Assembly (NCBI RefSeq): GCF_000813345.1
Contig: NZ_BBQF01000001.1
Location: forward strand, 496,001-560,000
DNA from: Sulfurospirillum arsenophilum NBRC 109478
Lineage (GTDB): Bacteria; Campylobacterota; Campylobacteria; Campylobacterales; Sulfurospirillaceae
DNA: 64,000 nt
Direction of reading: 5' to 3'
The notes beneath the pieces are model-generated. The model ran no database searches. It had not been told where the DNA came from and saw nothing but the letters and a program-made list of their open reading frames with translations. The first letter of the stretch is position 1, and each line of letters opens with the position of its first letter. Of this stretch, positions 56,219 through 64,000 are shown piece by piece. Position numbers and translations under genes: made by a program.

Positions 56219-56677
56219 ATGTTGGTTGTTGAAGAGGCAAAGCTCTCAGATATTGAGCGTTTAAGCGAATTGTTAACGGTACTGTTTTCCAAAGAAGCTG
56301 AGTTTACACCTAACTATGATGTGCAACAAACAGGGCTAAGAATGATTTTGGAAGATGCAACGGTAGGAGCTGTATTGGTTCTTAAAAATGAGCAAAACAT
56401 CATTGGAATGGTTAGTCTGTTATGGACGATCAGCACCGCTTTGGGTGGGCGAGTAGCGTTTTTGGAAGATATGATTATCGAGCCTTCATGGCAAGGAAAA
56501 GGTGCGGGTTCCATGTTAATTGAACATGCTATAGCCTATGCCAAAGAGTTTACATGTAAACGTATTACACTCTTAAGCGATTTGGACAATGATAATGCAC
56601 ATCGCTTTTACAAGCGCTTTGGTTTTACAAACTCTGTGATGCAACCGATGCGTTTACTGCTTCATGAAAAGAACTAA
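56219..56677 (+). CDS. GNAT-family N-acetyltransferase
   Basis: The 152-residue GNAT protein has the acetyl-CoA-binding loop pattern EPSWQGKGAGSMLIEHA (Q-x-x-G-x-G/A) and the C-terminal DNDNAHRFYKRFGF typical of family members. The substrate is unknown. It has its own AAGGAG site. A full palindrome at 56549-56560 is read as FTCK. Confidence 0.88.
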   Translation: MLVVEEAKLSDIERLSELLTVLFSKEAEFTPNYDVQQTGLRMILEDATVGAVLVLKNEQNIIGMVSLLWTISTALGGRVAFLEDMIIEPSWQGKGAGSMLIEHAIAYAKEFTCKRITLLSDLDNDNAHRFYKRFGFTNSVMQPMRLLLHEKN

Positions 56678-56742
56678 GTTTCTTGTTTGGAAAAAATAAA
56701 CTAAAAGTAGTACTATACAGTTATAAAAAATAAAGGATATAT

Positions 56743-57897
56743 TTGAGATCGGTTTTTGGTTTTTTAGTCTTGATGATAACGGTGTTAAATGCTGGAAGTG
56801 CTCCGAGTGATCCGTCTCTTTTTTACCAAGAGGTTGTCCAAAAAATTAAAGAAGAATCTATTCACCCCTTTGATGAAAAACGACTGATGGATAGTTGTTT
56901 AGAAGGGATGATCACCAGTGTTGATAAGAGTGGACGCTATTTGAATGAAGAAGAGTATGAAACACTCTATTTAAGCTCTAAACCAGTTGCTGGTATTGGG
57001 TTATTTATTACCCAAAAACGTAACCGAATTTTAGTTAAATCCGTCGTCGATAGCTCTCCTGCAGATAAAGCGAATCTTCAAAAAGGAGATGAGATTGTAC
57101 AAATCGATGGCATTTTAGTGCGTGATCTTGGTTTTGATAAAGTAGTCGCAGAACTTCGAGGCTCCCCTAATACTAAAGTCAAATTAACTGTTTTAAAAGC
57201 CAAAAGTTCCAAGCCTATTGAACTTCAGTTGACGCGTAAAGTGGTTACCATTGATCTCATTAGCTCTTTTATGTTTGAACACGATATTGCCTATTTTAAA
57301 ATTAGCTCATTTGCACAAGATGCATTGTCTGAAATGCTTGAAGATGTCGCTACACTTTATGAGGCACAACACCACAAAATCAATGGCATGATTTTAGATC
57401 TTCGAGACAATCCTGGTGGAATTATGAATAGTGGTATTGCGATAACGTCTCTGTTTTTAGAAAATGAAAAGGTGATTTTAACAGTCAAAAGTCGTAATAA
57501 AGAGGAAAAAAAGCAGTATAAGAATACACCACAAGATTATGAAGGCACAGAGTACGTGGAAAAAATTGAAGCGCTCAGTTTTTTAAAACATGTTCCTTTG
57601 GTTATCTTGGTTAACGCTGATTCATCGGGTAGTGCAGAGATTGTCTCTGCGGTTTTACAAGAGTACAATCGTGCTACGATCATTGGAACGCCAACATTTG
57701 GCAAAGACACATTTGCAACACTCTTTCCTCTTAGTACCAACACCACAGCCGTAAAATTTGCAACGGCACGTTGGAGTACCCCTAAGGGAAAAAGTGTCTG
57801 GCCAAGTGGGGTGATACCTAATATCGAGATAAGTCAAGGAAAAGAAGAGGAAGATCTCCCTCTTTCTGAGGCATTGCGGGTTTTACAAACGAAATAA
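56743..57897 (+). CDS. S41-family C-terminal processing protease
   Basis: The 384-residue periplasmic protease has a signal peptide cut after VLNAGSA, a PDZ domain (about 88-170) with GIGLFI and the SSPADKANLQKGDEI loop, and the S41 catalytic core with the nucleophile Ser in DSSGSAEIV and the Lys in FGKDTFATL. Such CtpA-type proteases trim cell-wall hydrolases or other periplasmic proteins. The start is TTG 56743. The stop abuts the stop of the convergent cheX-like gene. Confidence 0.92.
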   Translation: MRSVFGFLVLMITVLNAGSAPSDPSLFYQEVVQKIKEESIHPFDEKRLMDSCLEGMITSVDKSGRYLNEEEYETLYLSSKPVAGIGLFITQKRNRILVKSVVDSSPADKANLQKGDEIVQIDGILVRDLGFDKVVAELRGSPNTKVKLTVLKAKSSKPIELQLTRKVVTIDLISSFMFEHDIAYFKISSFAQDALSEMLEDVATLYEAQHHKINGMILDLRDNPGGIMNSGIAITSLFLENEKVILTVKSRNKEEKKQYKNTPQDYEGTEYVEKIEALSFLKHVPLVILVNADSSGSAEIVSAVLQEYNRATIIGTPTFGKDTFATLFPLSTNTTAVKFATARWSTPKGKSVWPSGVIPNIEISQGKEEEDLPLSEALRVLQTK

Positions 57898-58947
57898 TTA
57901 CTTAGTGATAAACATATAAAAAGGTTTTTCATCTAACTGCATATCGATCCAAACGCCATTAGATCCTAGCGTATCACTGAGTGCTACTTGCAGTGAGAGG
58001 TAAGTTTTAGGAAGTTCAAAAAGCACTTTGAGTTTTTTATTAGAAAAAATGACTTTTGCTCCACCTGTAATGATATTGCAAAGCTCTGCAACACCATCCA
58101 CAATGGCTGCCGTATCATCAGCATCAAGTTCCTCTCCCAGCATAGCATCAAGTGCAACAAGCGCTAATTCTCGTGGAAAGATGAGAAAGAAAATGCCACT
58201 AATATCGCCTTTAAACTTCATTGCAGCAATGATAACTTGAGAAGGAATTTTTTCATTAAAAGGGCGAATCTCATGTTTAATCTTTTGTGCTTCTAATCCT
58301 GTAATAGTGACAAGCGAATTTACTGCTGTGTCGATAAAAACAGGAAGATTGATTACCAGTTGTTTTGAAAGTCCTAAGCTTTGTGCGGTAGGCTTACTTT
58401 TGGCTTGATTAATGGCAGAATGAGTGATGGTCATATCGTATTTTTTAGCGGACGCTTTGATCTTAAAATCTTCCGCATTTTGAGCATGAACGATAGAATA
58501 GCCAAGCTTGACAAGCTCGGTTGAAATTTTATCTGCATTTTCTTTATCATCATCGTAAATAAGCACAGCAAGCTCTTTTTTAAGTGCTTTTGGGTTAAAA
58601 AAGAGGAGTGCTGTATTAATGTTTTGAAAGAGTTTGACCGATGTATCGGAACTGAGTTTTTTAAGATACATAAAAGTGTCGCGCTTGTAGTCACCAATGG
58701 CTACGGGCAGATCGATAGCATGACTAAGCTTTTCGAGTTGCATAACGAGATTTGCTAAGTTTGGATCTTCTTTAACCAGAGGCGAATAGGGAGTATCTTT
58801 TAACGAAACGAGAATACCCTTAATATCTTTTTCTTTTAAAGCAGCTTTTTGTCCTAGAATCGTGTTGTAGAGAACAGTATTTCGGTTATCAAGGACCGCT
58901 TCGTTATAATTAAAAATGAGAATAGAATGTTGGATAGTATTTGTCAT
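57898..58947 (-). CDS. CheX/CheC-type phosphatase with degenerate receiver domain
   Basis: The 349-residue protein ends in a CheX-like domain with the phosphatase signature D-x3-E-x2-N (Asp284, Glu288, Asn291 in DGVAELCN), which removes phosphate from CheY-type regulators. The middle (about residues 135-200) resembles a receiver domain with acidic pocket (LIYDDD), but the phospho-acceptor place reads MTITHS, so Asp is replaced by His. The N-terminal ~110 residues are unassigned. No che genes are nearby. A chemotaxis or adaptation role is likely, but the exact partner is unknown. Confidence 0.82.
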   Translation of the reverse strand: MTNTIQHSILIFNYNEAVLDNRNTVLYNTILGQKAALKEKDIKGILVSLKDTPYSPLVKEDPNLANLVMQLEKLSHAIDLPVAIGDYKRDTFMYLKKLSSDTSVKLFQNINTALLFFNPKALKKELAVLIYDDDKENADKISTELVKLGYSIVHAQNAEDFKIKASAKKYDMTITHSAINQAKSKPTAQSLGLSKQLVINLPVFIDTAVNSLVTITGLEAQKIKHEIRPFNEKIPSQVIIAAMKFKGDISGIFFLIFPRELALVALDAMLGEELDADDTAAIVDGVAELCNIITGGAKVIFSNKKLKVLFELPKTYLSLQVALSDTLGSNGVWIDMQLDEKPFYMFITK

Positions 58948-59069
58948 GGCCTTGTTTCAACCGTTTATATTAATTAGGATTATGAGTAGGGATGATAGCA
59001 CAGAAAGCTTTTAATTTTATTGAATTGATCTAACGCTATAATAAGGATTAAGAAAAATATGAGGTGTAA

Positions 59070-59528
59070 ATGTCGATGAAATCTCGTTTTGCAGATATAG
59101 ATGAAGCCGTTAGTGCATATGTTGCAAACGAAATTTCCATAGAAAAAAACAAAGAGCTTGAAGAGTTGATTTTCTTTTCAAGTTATACGATTAAATTCGA
59201 TGTTTTTAAAAAAGCAACTCAAAAACTCAAAAAAATATTACGACAGAAACTTCCGTATGAATGGCATATATGGGAAGAAGATGCTGCGAAAGTGATAGAG
59301 ATATATCATTTAGATATATCTCATGGGAGTGAGCGTTATACGTACCTTCTTAAAGCTCTGCTAAAAGCACAAATACAAATTAATGAAGCAGTCATGGGTC
59401 ATTTTATAGGATTGTGCAAAAAAGCACACTCATTTGAGTATATCGAAAGTAGAGCTGAGCAGATTTACAGACTTCTTTTTGATGACATAGAAAACGAATC
59501 TGTGTGTAAAACTTCATCACCACTTTAG
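59070..59528 (+). CDS. Unknown helical protein, 152 aa
   Basis: This basic and acidic, largely helical cytoplasmic protein begins MSMKSRFADIDEAVSAYVA. It is preceded by GAGG. There is no recognisable family, signal or membrane helix. It stands alone before pyk with a palindrome core 3 bp after its stop. Confidence 0.75.
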   Translation: MSMKSRFADIDEAVSAYVANEISIEKNKELEELIFFSSYTIKFDVFKKATQKLKKILRQKLPYEWHIWEEDAAKVIEIYHLDISHGSERYTYLLKALLKAQIQINEAVMGHFIGLCKKAHSFEYIESRAEQIYRLLFDDIENESVCKTSSPL

Positions 59529-59531
59529 ACA

Positions 59532-59541
59532 TTACATGTAA
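59532..59541. repeat. Iterated palindrome core TTACATGTAA
   Basis: Perfect 10-bp core 3 bp after the stop of the unknown 152-residue gene. Confidence 0.85.
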
Positions 59542-59608
59542 CGCTTATGATATAATTTTGTAACAAAAAAGTGATACAATAGAACTCATTTTGAAAAAGG
59601 AAACAAAT

Positions 59609-61054
59609 ATGGATAAAAAGACAAAAATCCTAGCAACAGTCGGACCAGCAAGTGATAGCGTAGAGGTTTTAGAAGGATTAATTAGAGCTGGTGTTAACGT
59701 ATTTCGACTTAATTTTAGTCATGGAACTCATGAGTATCATGCCAGCACATTAGCAAAAATCAGAGAAGCAGAAAAGAATGTACAGAAAAAAGTAGGTGTT
59801 TTACAAGATATTTGTGGCCCTAAAATTCGTGTCGGTAAATTAGAAGATGATTTTTACTTAGAGGTAGGTGATAAGCTTTATTTTACGAAAGAGCAAATCG
59901 TTGGTAAGAAATTTGAAGAGGGAAAGTATGAACTTTGCATCAATCAACCTCAAATCTTGGATATGCTCAAAGAGGGTGAATATATTTATCTGTATGATGG
60001 CAATATCAGAGCTAAGGTCATCGAGTCAGGCGCTAAAATTGTAACTGAAATTGAAAATAGCGGTAAACTTTCTTCAAATAAAGGTGTTAACTTTCCAAAC
60101 ACCGTTATTAATATTGAAGTGATCACACCAAAAGATGAAGCTGACCTTTTATGGGGTGCTCAACATGGTGTTGATTTTGTAGCTGTTTCATTTGTTCAAA
60201 GTGCCAAAGACATTTTACATGTAAGAAAAATTTTGAAAGAACACAAATCACGTTCTCATATTTTTGCAAAAATTGAGAAGTTCGATGCGGTTGAAAAAAT
60301 TGATGAAATTTTAGAAGTGAGTGACGGTATCATGGTTGCAAGGGGTGATCTTGGTATCGAAGTCCCTTACTACAAAGTACCAAGTATTCAAAAAAGGTTG
60401 ATTGCAAAAGCCAATGCTGCTTCTAAGCCCGTTATTACAGCAACGCAAATGCTTCTTTCTATGGCTGAAAAAGAGATGGCAACCAGAGCTGAGATTAGTG
60501 ATGTTGCCAATGCTGTCCTTGATGGAACCGATGCGGTTATGCTTTCCGAAGAGAGTGCGATTGGTGTCAATCCTATCCATGTTGTTGAGGTTATGGCCAA
60601 TACTATTAGAGAAACAGAGATGATTTATCCTTATGGTAAATTTGAGGTTTATCCTTTCTTGGATGAAACCGATATTATCTCTTCATCAACAGCGCGCCTA
60701 GCAGATCGTTTGGGTGTTGAAGCGATGATTTCATTGACCAGCTCAGGAAAATCAGCACGTAAACTAGCACGTTACCGTATTAAAGCAGACATCTATGCTG
60801 TTACACATGATGAGCGAACAGCGCGTTCTTTGACGATTGCATGGGGTATTAAGCCAATTATGAACATTGAGGCAAGTAATCTGAATATGATGCTTGGTAA
60901 AACGCTTCAAAAAGGCATTGAACGTGGTGTCATCGATAAAGAAAAAACCTATATCGTTACTGCTGGATACCCAGCTGGTGTTGAAGGAAGTACAAACTTT
61001 ATTCGTATCTTGAAAAAAGCACAGATTGAATACTACACCGATATGGTTCTCTAA
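59609..61054 (+). CDS. pyk: Pyruvate kinase
   Basis: Pyk makes pyruvate and ATP from phosphoenolpyruvate and ADP. The 481-residue protein has the full domain order: barrel A with RLNFSHGTHEYH, domain B, the catalytic KIEKFDAVEKI and MVARGDLGIEVPY, KPVITATQML, and the C-terminal allosteric domain. ATG 59609 behind AAAGGAAAC is preferred over TTG 59591. A palindrome at 60214-60224 is read as LHVR. It ends with a nested-stem terminator. Confidence 0.96.
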   Translation: MDKKTKILATVGPASDSVEVLEGLIRAGVNVFRLNFSHGTHEYHASTLAKIREAEKNVQKKVGVLQDICGPKIRVGKLEDDFYLEVGDKLYFTKEQIVGKKFEEGKYELCINQPQILDMLKEGEYIYLYDGNIRAKVIESGAKIVTEIENSGKLSSNKGVNFPNTVINIEVITPKDEADLLWGAQHGVDFVAVSFVQSAKDILHVRKILKEHKSRSHIFAKIEKFDAVEKIDEILEVSDGIMVARGDLGIEVPYYKVPSIQKRLIAKANAASKPVITATQMLLSMAEKEMATRAEISDVANAVLDGTDAVMLSEESAIGVNPIHVVEVMANTIRETEMIYPYGKFEVYPFLDETDIISSSTARLADRLGVEAMISLTSSGKSARKLARYRIKADIYAVTHDERTARSLTIAWGIKPIMNIEASNLNMMLGKTLQKGIERGVIDKEKTYIVTAGYPAGVEGSTNFIRILKKAQIEYYTDMVL

Positions 61055-61070
61055 AAAATATTAGAAGCGA

Positions 61071-61105
61071 TTTAAGCCTTTTGGAATGATTCCTGTAGGC
61101 TTAAA
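61071..61105 (+). terminator. Rho-independent terminator after pyk
   Basis: TTTAAGCCT pairs with AGGCTTAAA and encloses a second hairpin (GGAA-TGA-TTCC). CGTTTTGTTTT follows. Confidence 0.8.
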
Positions 61106-61187
61106 CGTTTTGTTTTAATATTACCTTAAAGAAGGTTTAGGTACAATCCAACCCTCAAAATAAATCTCTCCCAAGAAGGACATACGG

Positions 61188-61496
61188 ATGTATGCAATTA
61201 TAAAAAATGGCGGGAAGCAGTATAAAGTTCAAGAAGGCGACTACTTAAATGTCGACAAACTTGACGCTCAGCCAAAAGAGAAAATAGTAGTGACGGAAGT
61301 TTTAGCTGTGAACAATGGCGAACTCAAAGTGGGTGCCCCATTCGTCAATGGTGCTACAGTAGAACTCGAAGTTGTTACTGAAGGCAAAGACAAAAAAGTT
61401 ATAACTTTCAAAAAACGTAGACGTAAAGACTCAAAAGTCAAACGTGGTTTTAGAAGACAATATACTAGAGTAAAAGTTGTAAGCATTAAAGCTTAA
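61188..61496 (+). CDS. rplU: 50S ribosomal protein L21
   Basis: The 102-residue protein has the family start [18 protein letters not shown] and the basic C-terminal [18 protein letters not shown], which binds 23S rRNA. A TACAAT box at 61142-61147 is a likely -10. It forms the conserved order rplU-rpmA-obgE. Confidence 0.98.
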   Translation: MYAIIKNGGKQYKVQEGDYLNVDKLDAQPKEKIVVTEVLAVNNGELKVGAPFVNGATVELEVVTEGKDKKVITFKKRRRKDSKVKRGFRRQYTRVKVVSIKA

Positions 61497-61534
61497 CCCA
61501 CAAGCGTTACAAAAGAAAAGATTAGGAGTAACCA

Positions 61535-61795
61535 ATGGCTCACAAGAAAGGTCAGGGAAGTACCCAGAATAATAGAGACTCAGCTGGACGTAGACTGGGT
61601 GTTAAAAAATTTGGTGGCGAGTTTGTACGTGCAGGCAATATTATTATTCGCCAACGTGGAACAAAAGTACATGTAGGAAATAACGTAGGTATTGGTGTAG
61701 ATCACACTATCTATGCATTGATCGATGGTTTTGTTCAATTTAAACGTAAAGATAAAACACGAAACAAAGTTTCTGTTATCCCCGCAAGTTTATAA
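61535..61795 (+). CDS. rpmA: 50S ribosomal protein L27
   Basis: The 86-residue protein begins [16 protein letters not shown], with the flexible N-terminus that reaches the peptidyl transferase centre and no cleaved leader of the Firmicutes type. It is followed by a strong terminator. It carries a near-copy of the palindrome (around 61665) read as VHVG. Confidence 0.98.
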   Translation: MAHKKGQGSTQNNRDSAGRRLGVKKFGGEFVRAGNIIIRQRGTKVHVGNNVGIGVDHTIYALIDGFVQFKRKDKTRNKVSVIPASL

Positions 61796-61801
61796 TTTAA
61801 A

Positions 61802-61830
61802 GGTGGAGTTCGCTCCACCCTCTTTTTTTT
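61802..61830 (+). terminator. Strong terminator after rpmA
   Basis: GGTGGAG-TTCG-CTCCACC followed by CTCTTTTTTTT: a stable UUCG loop and a long T run. Confidence 0.95.
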
Positions 61831-61912
61831 CCTCAAAAACAAAAAATACCTCTAATGATTATACGTTTACTGTAATGATTAAAGGTATTACTCACATTAA
61901 AAGGTTTTTACG

Positions 61913-63019
61913 ATGTTTATAGACAATGTAGCACTGACACTTAGTTCTGGCAAAGGCGGCCCTGGTTCTGTCTCTTTCCGTAGGGAAAAACATGTTATTC
62001 AAGGTGGACCTGATGGCGGTGACGGTGGTCGTGGTGGTAATGTTTATTTTCAAATCGATAGAAACACCCATACTCTTTCACACTTTCGTAACAATCAACA
62101 CCTTAAAGCCAAAAATGGCGAAGCTGGTATGGGTCGAAAGATGTATGGCAAAATGGGTGAGCATTTAATTGTAACCGTTCCTCCTGGAACCCAAGTCCTT
62201 GACGCTGAAACAGGTGAAGTACTTTTAGACCTTCTCGAAGATAATGAGAAAAAACTCTTTTTGGAAGGTGGCATGGGTGGACTTGGTAATACTCACTTTA
62301 AAAGCTCAACCAATCAAAGACCTGAATTTGCACAACCAGGACGTCCTGGACTGACTAAAGAGATTAAGCTTGAACTAAAATTGATTGCGGATGTTGGTCT
62401 AGTAGGTTTTCCAAATGTTGGAAAATCAACACTCATCTCCGTTCTTTCTAACGCACAACCTGAAATTGCTAACTATGAATTTACAACCTTAACACCAAAA
62501 CTAGGCGTTGTTGTAACCGATGATTTCCGCTCTTATGTTATGGCTGACATTCCTGGTATTATTGAAGGTGCGAGCGAAGGAAAAGGACTTGGTATTGAAT
62601 TTTTGCGCCATATTGAGCGTACGAAATTTTTACTTTTCATGGTTGATCTTGCCAATTATCGTGATCTTAAAGAGCAATATTACACGCTTCAACAAGAGCT
62701 TCGCAAGTTTTCTGAAAAATTGGCACATCGTGATTATGCTGTTGCGCTTACACGTTGTGATACATTAACTCCTGAAGAGATCAATGAAAAAGTTGATCTA
62801 TTTTTAAAACTCTTAGGGCTTGAAGCCAATGATTTTACGAGTAAGTATAAGACTAGGGAAGATTTACATTCTTATGGGCAAGATGTACATGAAAGAGAGC
62901 GAGCATTGCCCTTTTTTGTGATGCCAATTTCTTCCGTTTCTAATATCAATGTTGATCCTATAAAATATGCCCTATCTGATGTCATAACAAAGGTTCGTGA
63001 TGAGAAGAGTAGTAGTTAA
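61913..63019 (+). CDS. obgE: GTPase ObgE/CgtA
   Basis: ObgE is a GTPase of 50S ribosome assembly and stringent control. The 368-residue protein has the Gly-rich Obg fold (residues 1-160: [12 protein letters not shown]), G1 GFPNVGKST, the switch [21 protein letters not shown] and the base-recognition motif TRCD. The variable C-terminal OCT domain of longer forms is absent. It overlaps proB by 20 bp. Confidence 0.97.
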   Translation: MFIDNVALTLSSGKGGPGSVSFRREKHVIQGGPDGGDGGRGGNVYFQIDRNTHTLSHFRNNQHLKAKNGEAGMGRKMYGKMGEHLIVTVPPGTQVLDAETGEVLLDLLEDNEKKLFLEGGMGGLGNTHFKSSTNQRPEFAQPGRPGLTKEIKLELKLIADVGLVGFPNVGKSTLISVLSNAQPEIANYEFTTLTPKLGVVVTDDFRSYVMADIPGIIEGASEGKGLGIEFLRHIERTKFLLFMVDLANYRDLKEQYYTLQQELRKFSEKLAHRDYAVALTRCDTLTPEEINEKVDLFLKLLGLEANDFTSKYKTREDLHSYGQDVHERERALPFFVMPISSVSNINVDPIKYALSDVITKVRDEKSSS

Positions 63020-63764
63020 GGTTGGTACGCATGTGCTCAGCGAGCAGAACCGTTTATGCAAAGAGCGCATTCTCAATTTAGTTGAATTTTTAGTCGCACT
63101 TATGGAGAACCATGAAGTGATTTTAGTCTCTTCAGGTGCTGTTGCTGCTGGTTATTCTGTCTTAAAACTGGATAAAAAATTGCTTCACAATCGTCAAGCC
63201 ATTGCTGCTGTGGGACAACCACAACTCATGGCTACGTACAATAAAAAATTAGAAAAATTTGGGAAAAGTGGTGCTCAACTCCTTTTAACAGCAGATGATT
63301 TTGACTCAAGAAGACGCTGTTACCATGCTAAATGTACGATTGACACGTTGCTTGAAAATGGTATTCTCCCTATTATCAATGAAAACGATGCAACGGCAAC
63401 GGAAGAGCTTGTTTTTGGTGACAATGACCAACTCTCTTCTCGTGTCGCCTACTATTTTGGGGCAGACCTTCTTATTTTACTCTCAGACATTGATGGTTAC
63501 TACGATAAAGATCCTCATAAACATGCAGATGCTACCATGCGTAAAATCGTTCATGAGATTGAACCTTCCGAATTGGAAATTGAAAAATCAGCCAATTTTG
63601 CTTTTGCAACGGGTGGCATTGTCACCAAGCTCAAAGCGGCAGACTTTTTACTTGAGCGCAAGAAATCGATGTTTATTGCCAGTGGTTTTGATTTAAGCGA
63701 TGTCAAAAGTTATATGCTAGAGGGCGTTCATAAAGGCGGAACACTCTTTACATGTAAGGATTAA
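63000..63764 (+). CDS. proB: Glutamate 5-kinase, short form without PUA domain
   Basis: ProB phosphorylates glutamate in proline synthesis. The 254-residue product has the amino-acid-kinase fold with [31 protein letters not shown] and the ATP-site region [12 protein letters not shown]-like [12 protein letters not shown]. coli ProB (367) carries a C-terminal PUA domain that is missing here, which is usual in this phylum. ATG 63000 lies inside obgE. A palindrome at 63747-63757 is read as FTCK at its C-terminus. Confidence 0.93.
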   Translation: MRRVVVKVGTHVLSEQNRLCKERILNLVEFLVALMENHEVILVSSGAVAAGYSVLKLDKKLLHNRQAIAAVGQPQLMATYNKKLEKFGKSGAQLLLTADDFDSRRRCYHAKCTIDTLLENGILPIINENDATATEELVFGDNDQLSSRVAYYFGADLLILLSDIDGYYDKDPHKHADATMRKIVHEIEPSELEIEKSANFAFATGGIVTKLKAADFLLERKKSMFIASGFDLSDVKSYMLEGVHKGGTLFTCKD

Positions 63765-63765
63765 G

Positions 63766-64000
63766 ATGCGCGTTGTTTTCATGGGGACACCCTCTTATGC
63801 AACGACTATTTTAGAAGCATTGTTTAAAGATACAGATATTGAGGTAGTACTTGTCGTCACACAAGAGGATAAACCCGTTGGTCGAAAACAAGTACTGACA
63901 CCTCCTCATATCAAAGCATGGCTCCTTGAGCAAGATTTACATGTAGAAATTTTTCAGCCAAAATCTCTGCGTTCAGAAGAGGCACAGCTAAAAATTGCCT
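63766..64000 (+). CDS. fmt: Methionyl-tRNA formyltransferase, N-terminal part (runs off the window)
   Basis: Fmt formylates Met-tRNA for initiation. The visible 78 codons start at ATG 63766, 1 bp after proB, and read MRVVFMGTPSYATTIL, with VVTQEDKPVGRKQ and TPPHIKAWL. These are the substrate-binding beginning of the formyl-transferase domain. The folate-site and C-terminal OB domains lie outside. A near-copy of the palindrome is read as LHVE. Confidence 0.95.
   Translation, partial: MRVVFMGTPSYATTILEALFKDTDIEVVLVVTQEDKPVGRKQVLTPPHIKAWLLEQDLHVEIFQPKSLRSEEAQLKIA

Overview
The window is a compact, A+T-rich stretch of a bacterial chromosome. The gene families point to Campylobacterota (Epsilonproteobacteria) and most likely a Sulfurospirillum-like anaerobe or microaerophile. 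Supporting features are a fused system II cytochrome c synthase (CcsBA), an Opr-type porin pair, short oxygen-sensitive Hcp, HemJ instead of HemG/HemY, malate:quinone oxidoreductase, a tmRNA tag ending in ALAA, many TTG starts, and clear TATAAT-like -10 boxes mostly without recognisable -35 boxes. The genus is inferred from memory of these families, not from a search.

Layout. 1-9.5 kb: rimO (cut by the window edge) and panC on the minus strand; prfB, a small unknown protein, a DUF945/YdgA-like protein and an EI24/CysZ-like protein on the plus strand; then rho-dnaX-asparaginase-like on the minus strand; then uppS. 9.5-14.3 kb: hcp behind a perfect FNR-type box, a cupin, an S4 protein, a Rieske/cytochrome b operon without cytochrome c1, and hemJ. 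14.4-18.2 kb: a MocR-type regulator with a palindromic operator that recurs before a downstream unit holding a phzF remnant, a LysE exporter and a cupin; then a DEAD-box helicase. 18.2-24.8 kb: ycaO, ssrA (tmRNA), a lipoprotein, a sensor kinase with a duplicated 3' end, a divergent response regulator and an orphan DctP. 24.9-32.5 kb: two tandem porins and livJHMGF. 32.6-38.1 kb: ccsBA, a small membrane protein, six tRNA genes behind a consensus promoter, and cinA. 38.3-53.5 kb: a long plus-strand housekeeping run (ileS, a 42-aa protein, gatA, guaB, metX, xseB, a nitrilase-like protein, a ThiF-like protein, dapC, murC, a small membrane protein, mutS2, dapE, ridA). 53.5-64 kb: mqo, a methyltransferase, unknown genes, an acetyltransferase, an S41 protease, a CheX-like protein, pyk, rplU-rpmA-obgE-proB and the start of fmt.

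The genes fit an anaerobically respiring heterotroph. It takes up amino acids (liv) and probably organic acids (DctP with its two-component system), oxidises malate into the quinone pool (mqo), matures c-type cytochromes (ccsBA), oxidises quinol (Rieske/cytochrome b) and handles nitrosative stress (hcp). YcaO and RimO, both needed for S12 methylthiolation in E. coli, occur in the same window.

The most striking signal is not a gene. The palindrome TTTACATGTAAA is scattered across the whole window: by eye 27 perfect TTACATGTAA cores, 18 of them full 12-mers, against roughly 0.2 expected by chance. It lies in coding sequence, where it writes LHVK or FTCK/LTCK tetrapeptides into unrelated proteins, and it is enriched in gaps, especially a few bases after stop codons. 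It behaves like a highly iterated palindrome or DNA-level signal of unknown function. No CRISPR array, prophage or intact insertion sequence was seen.
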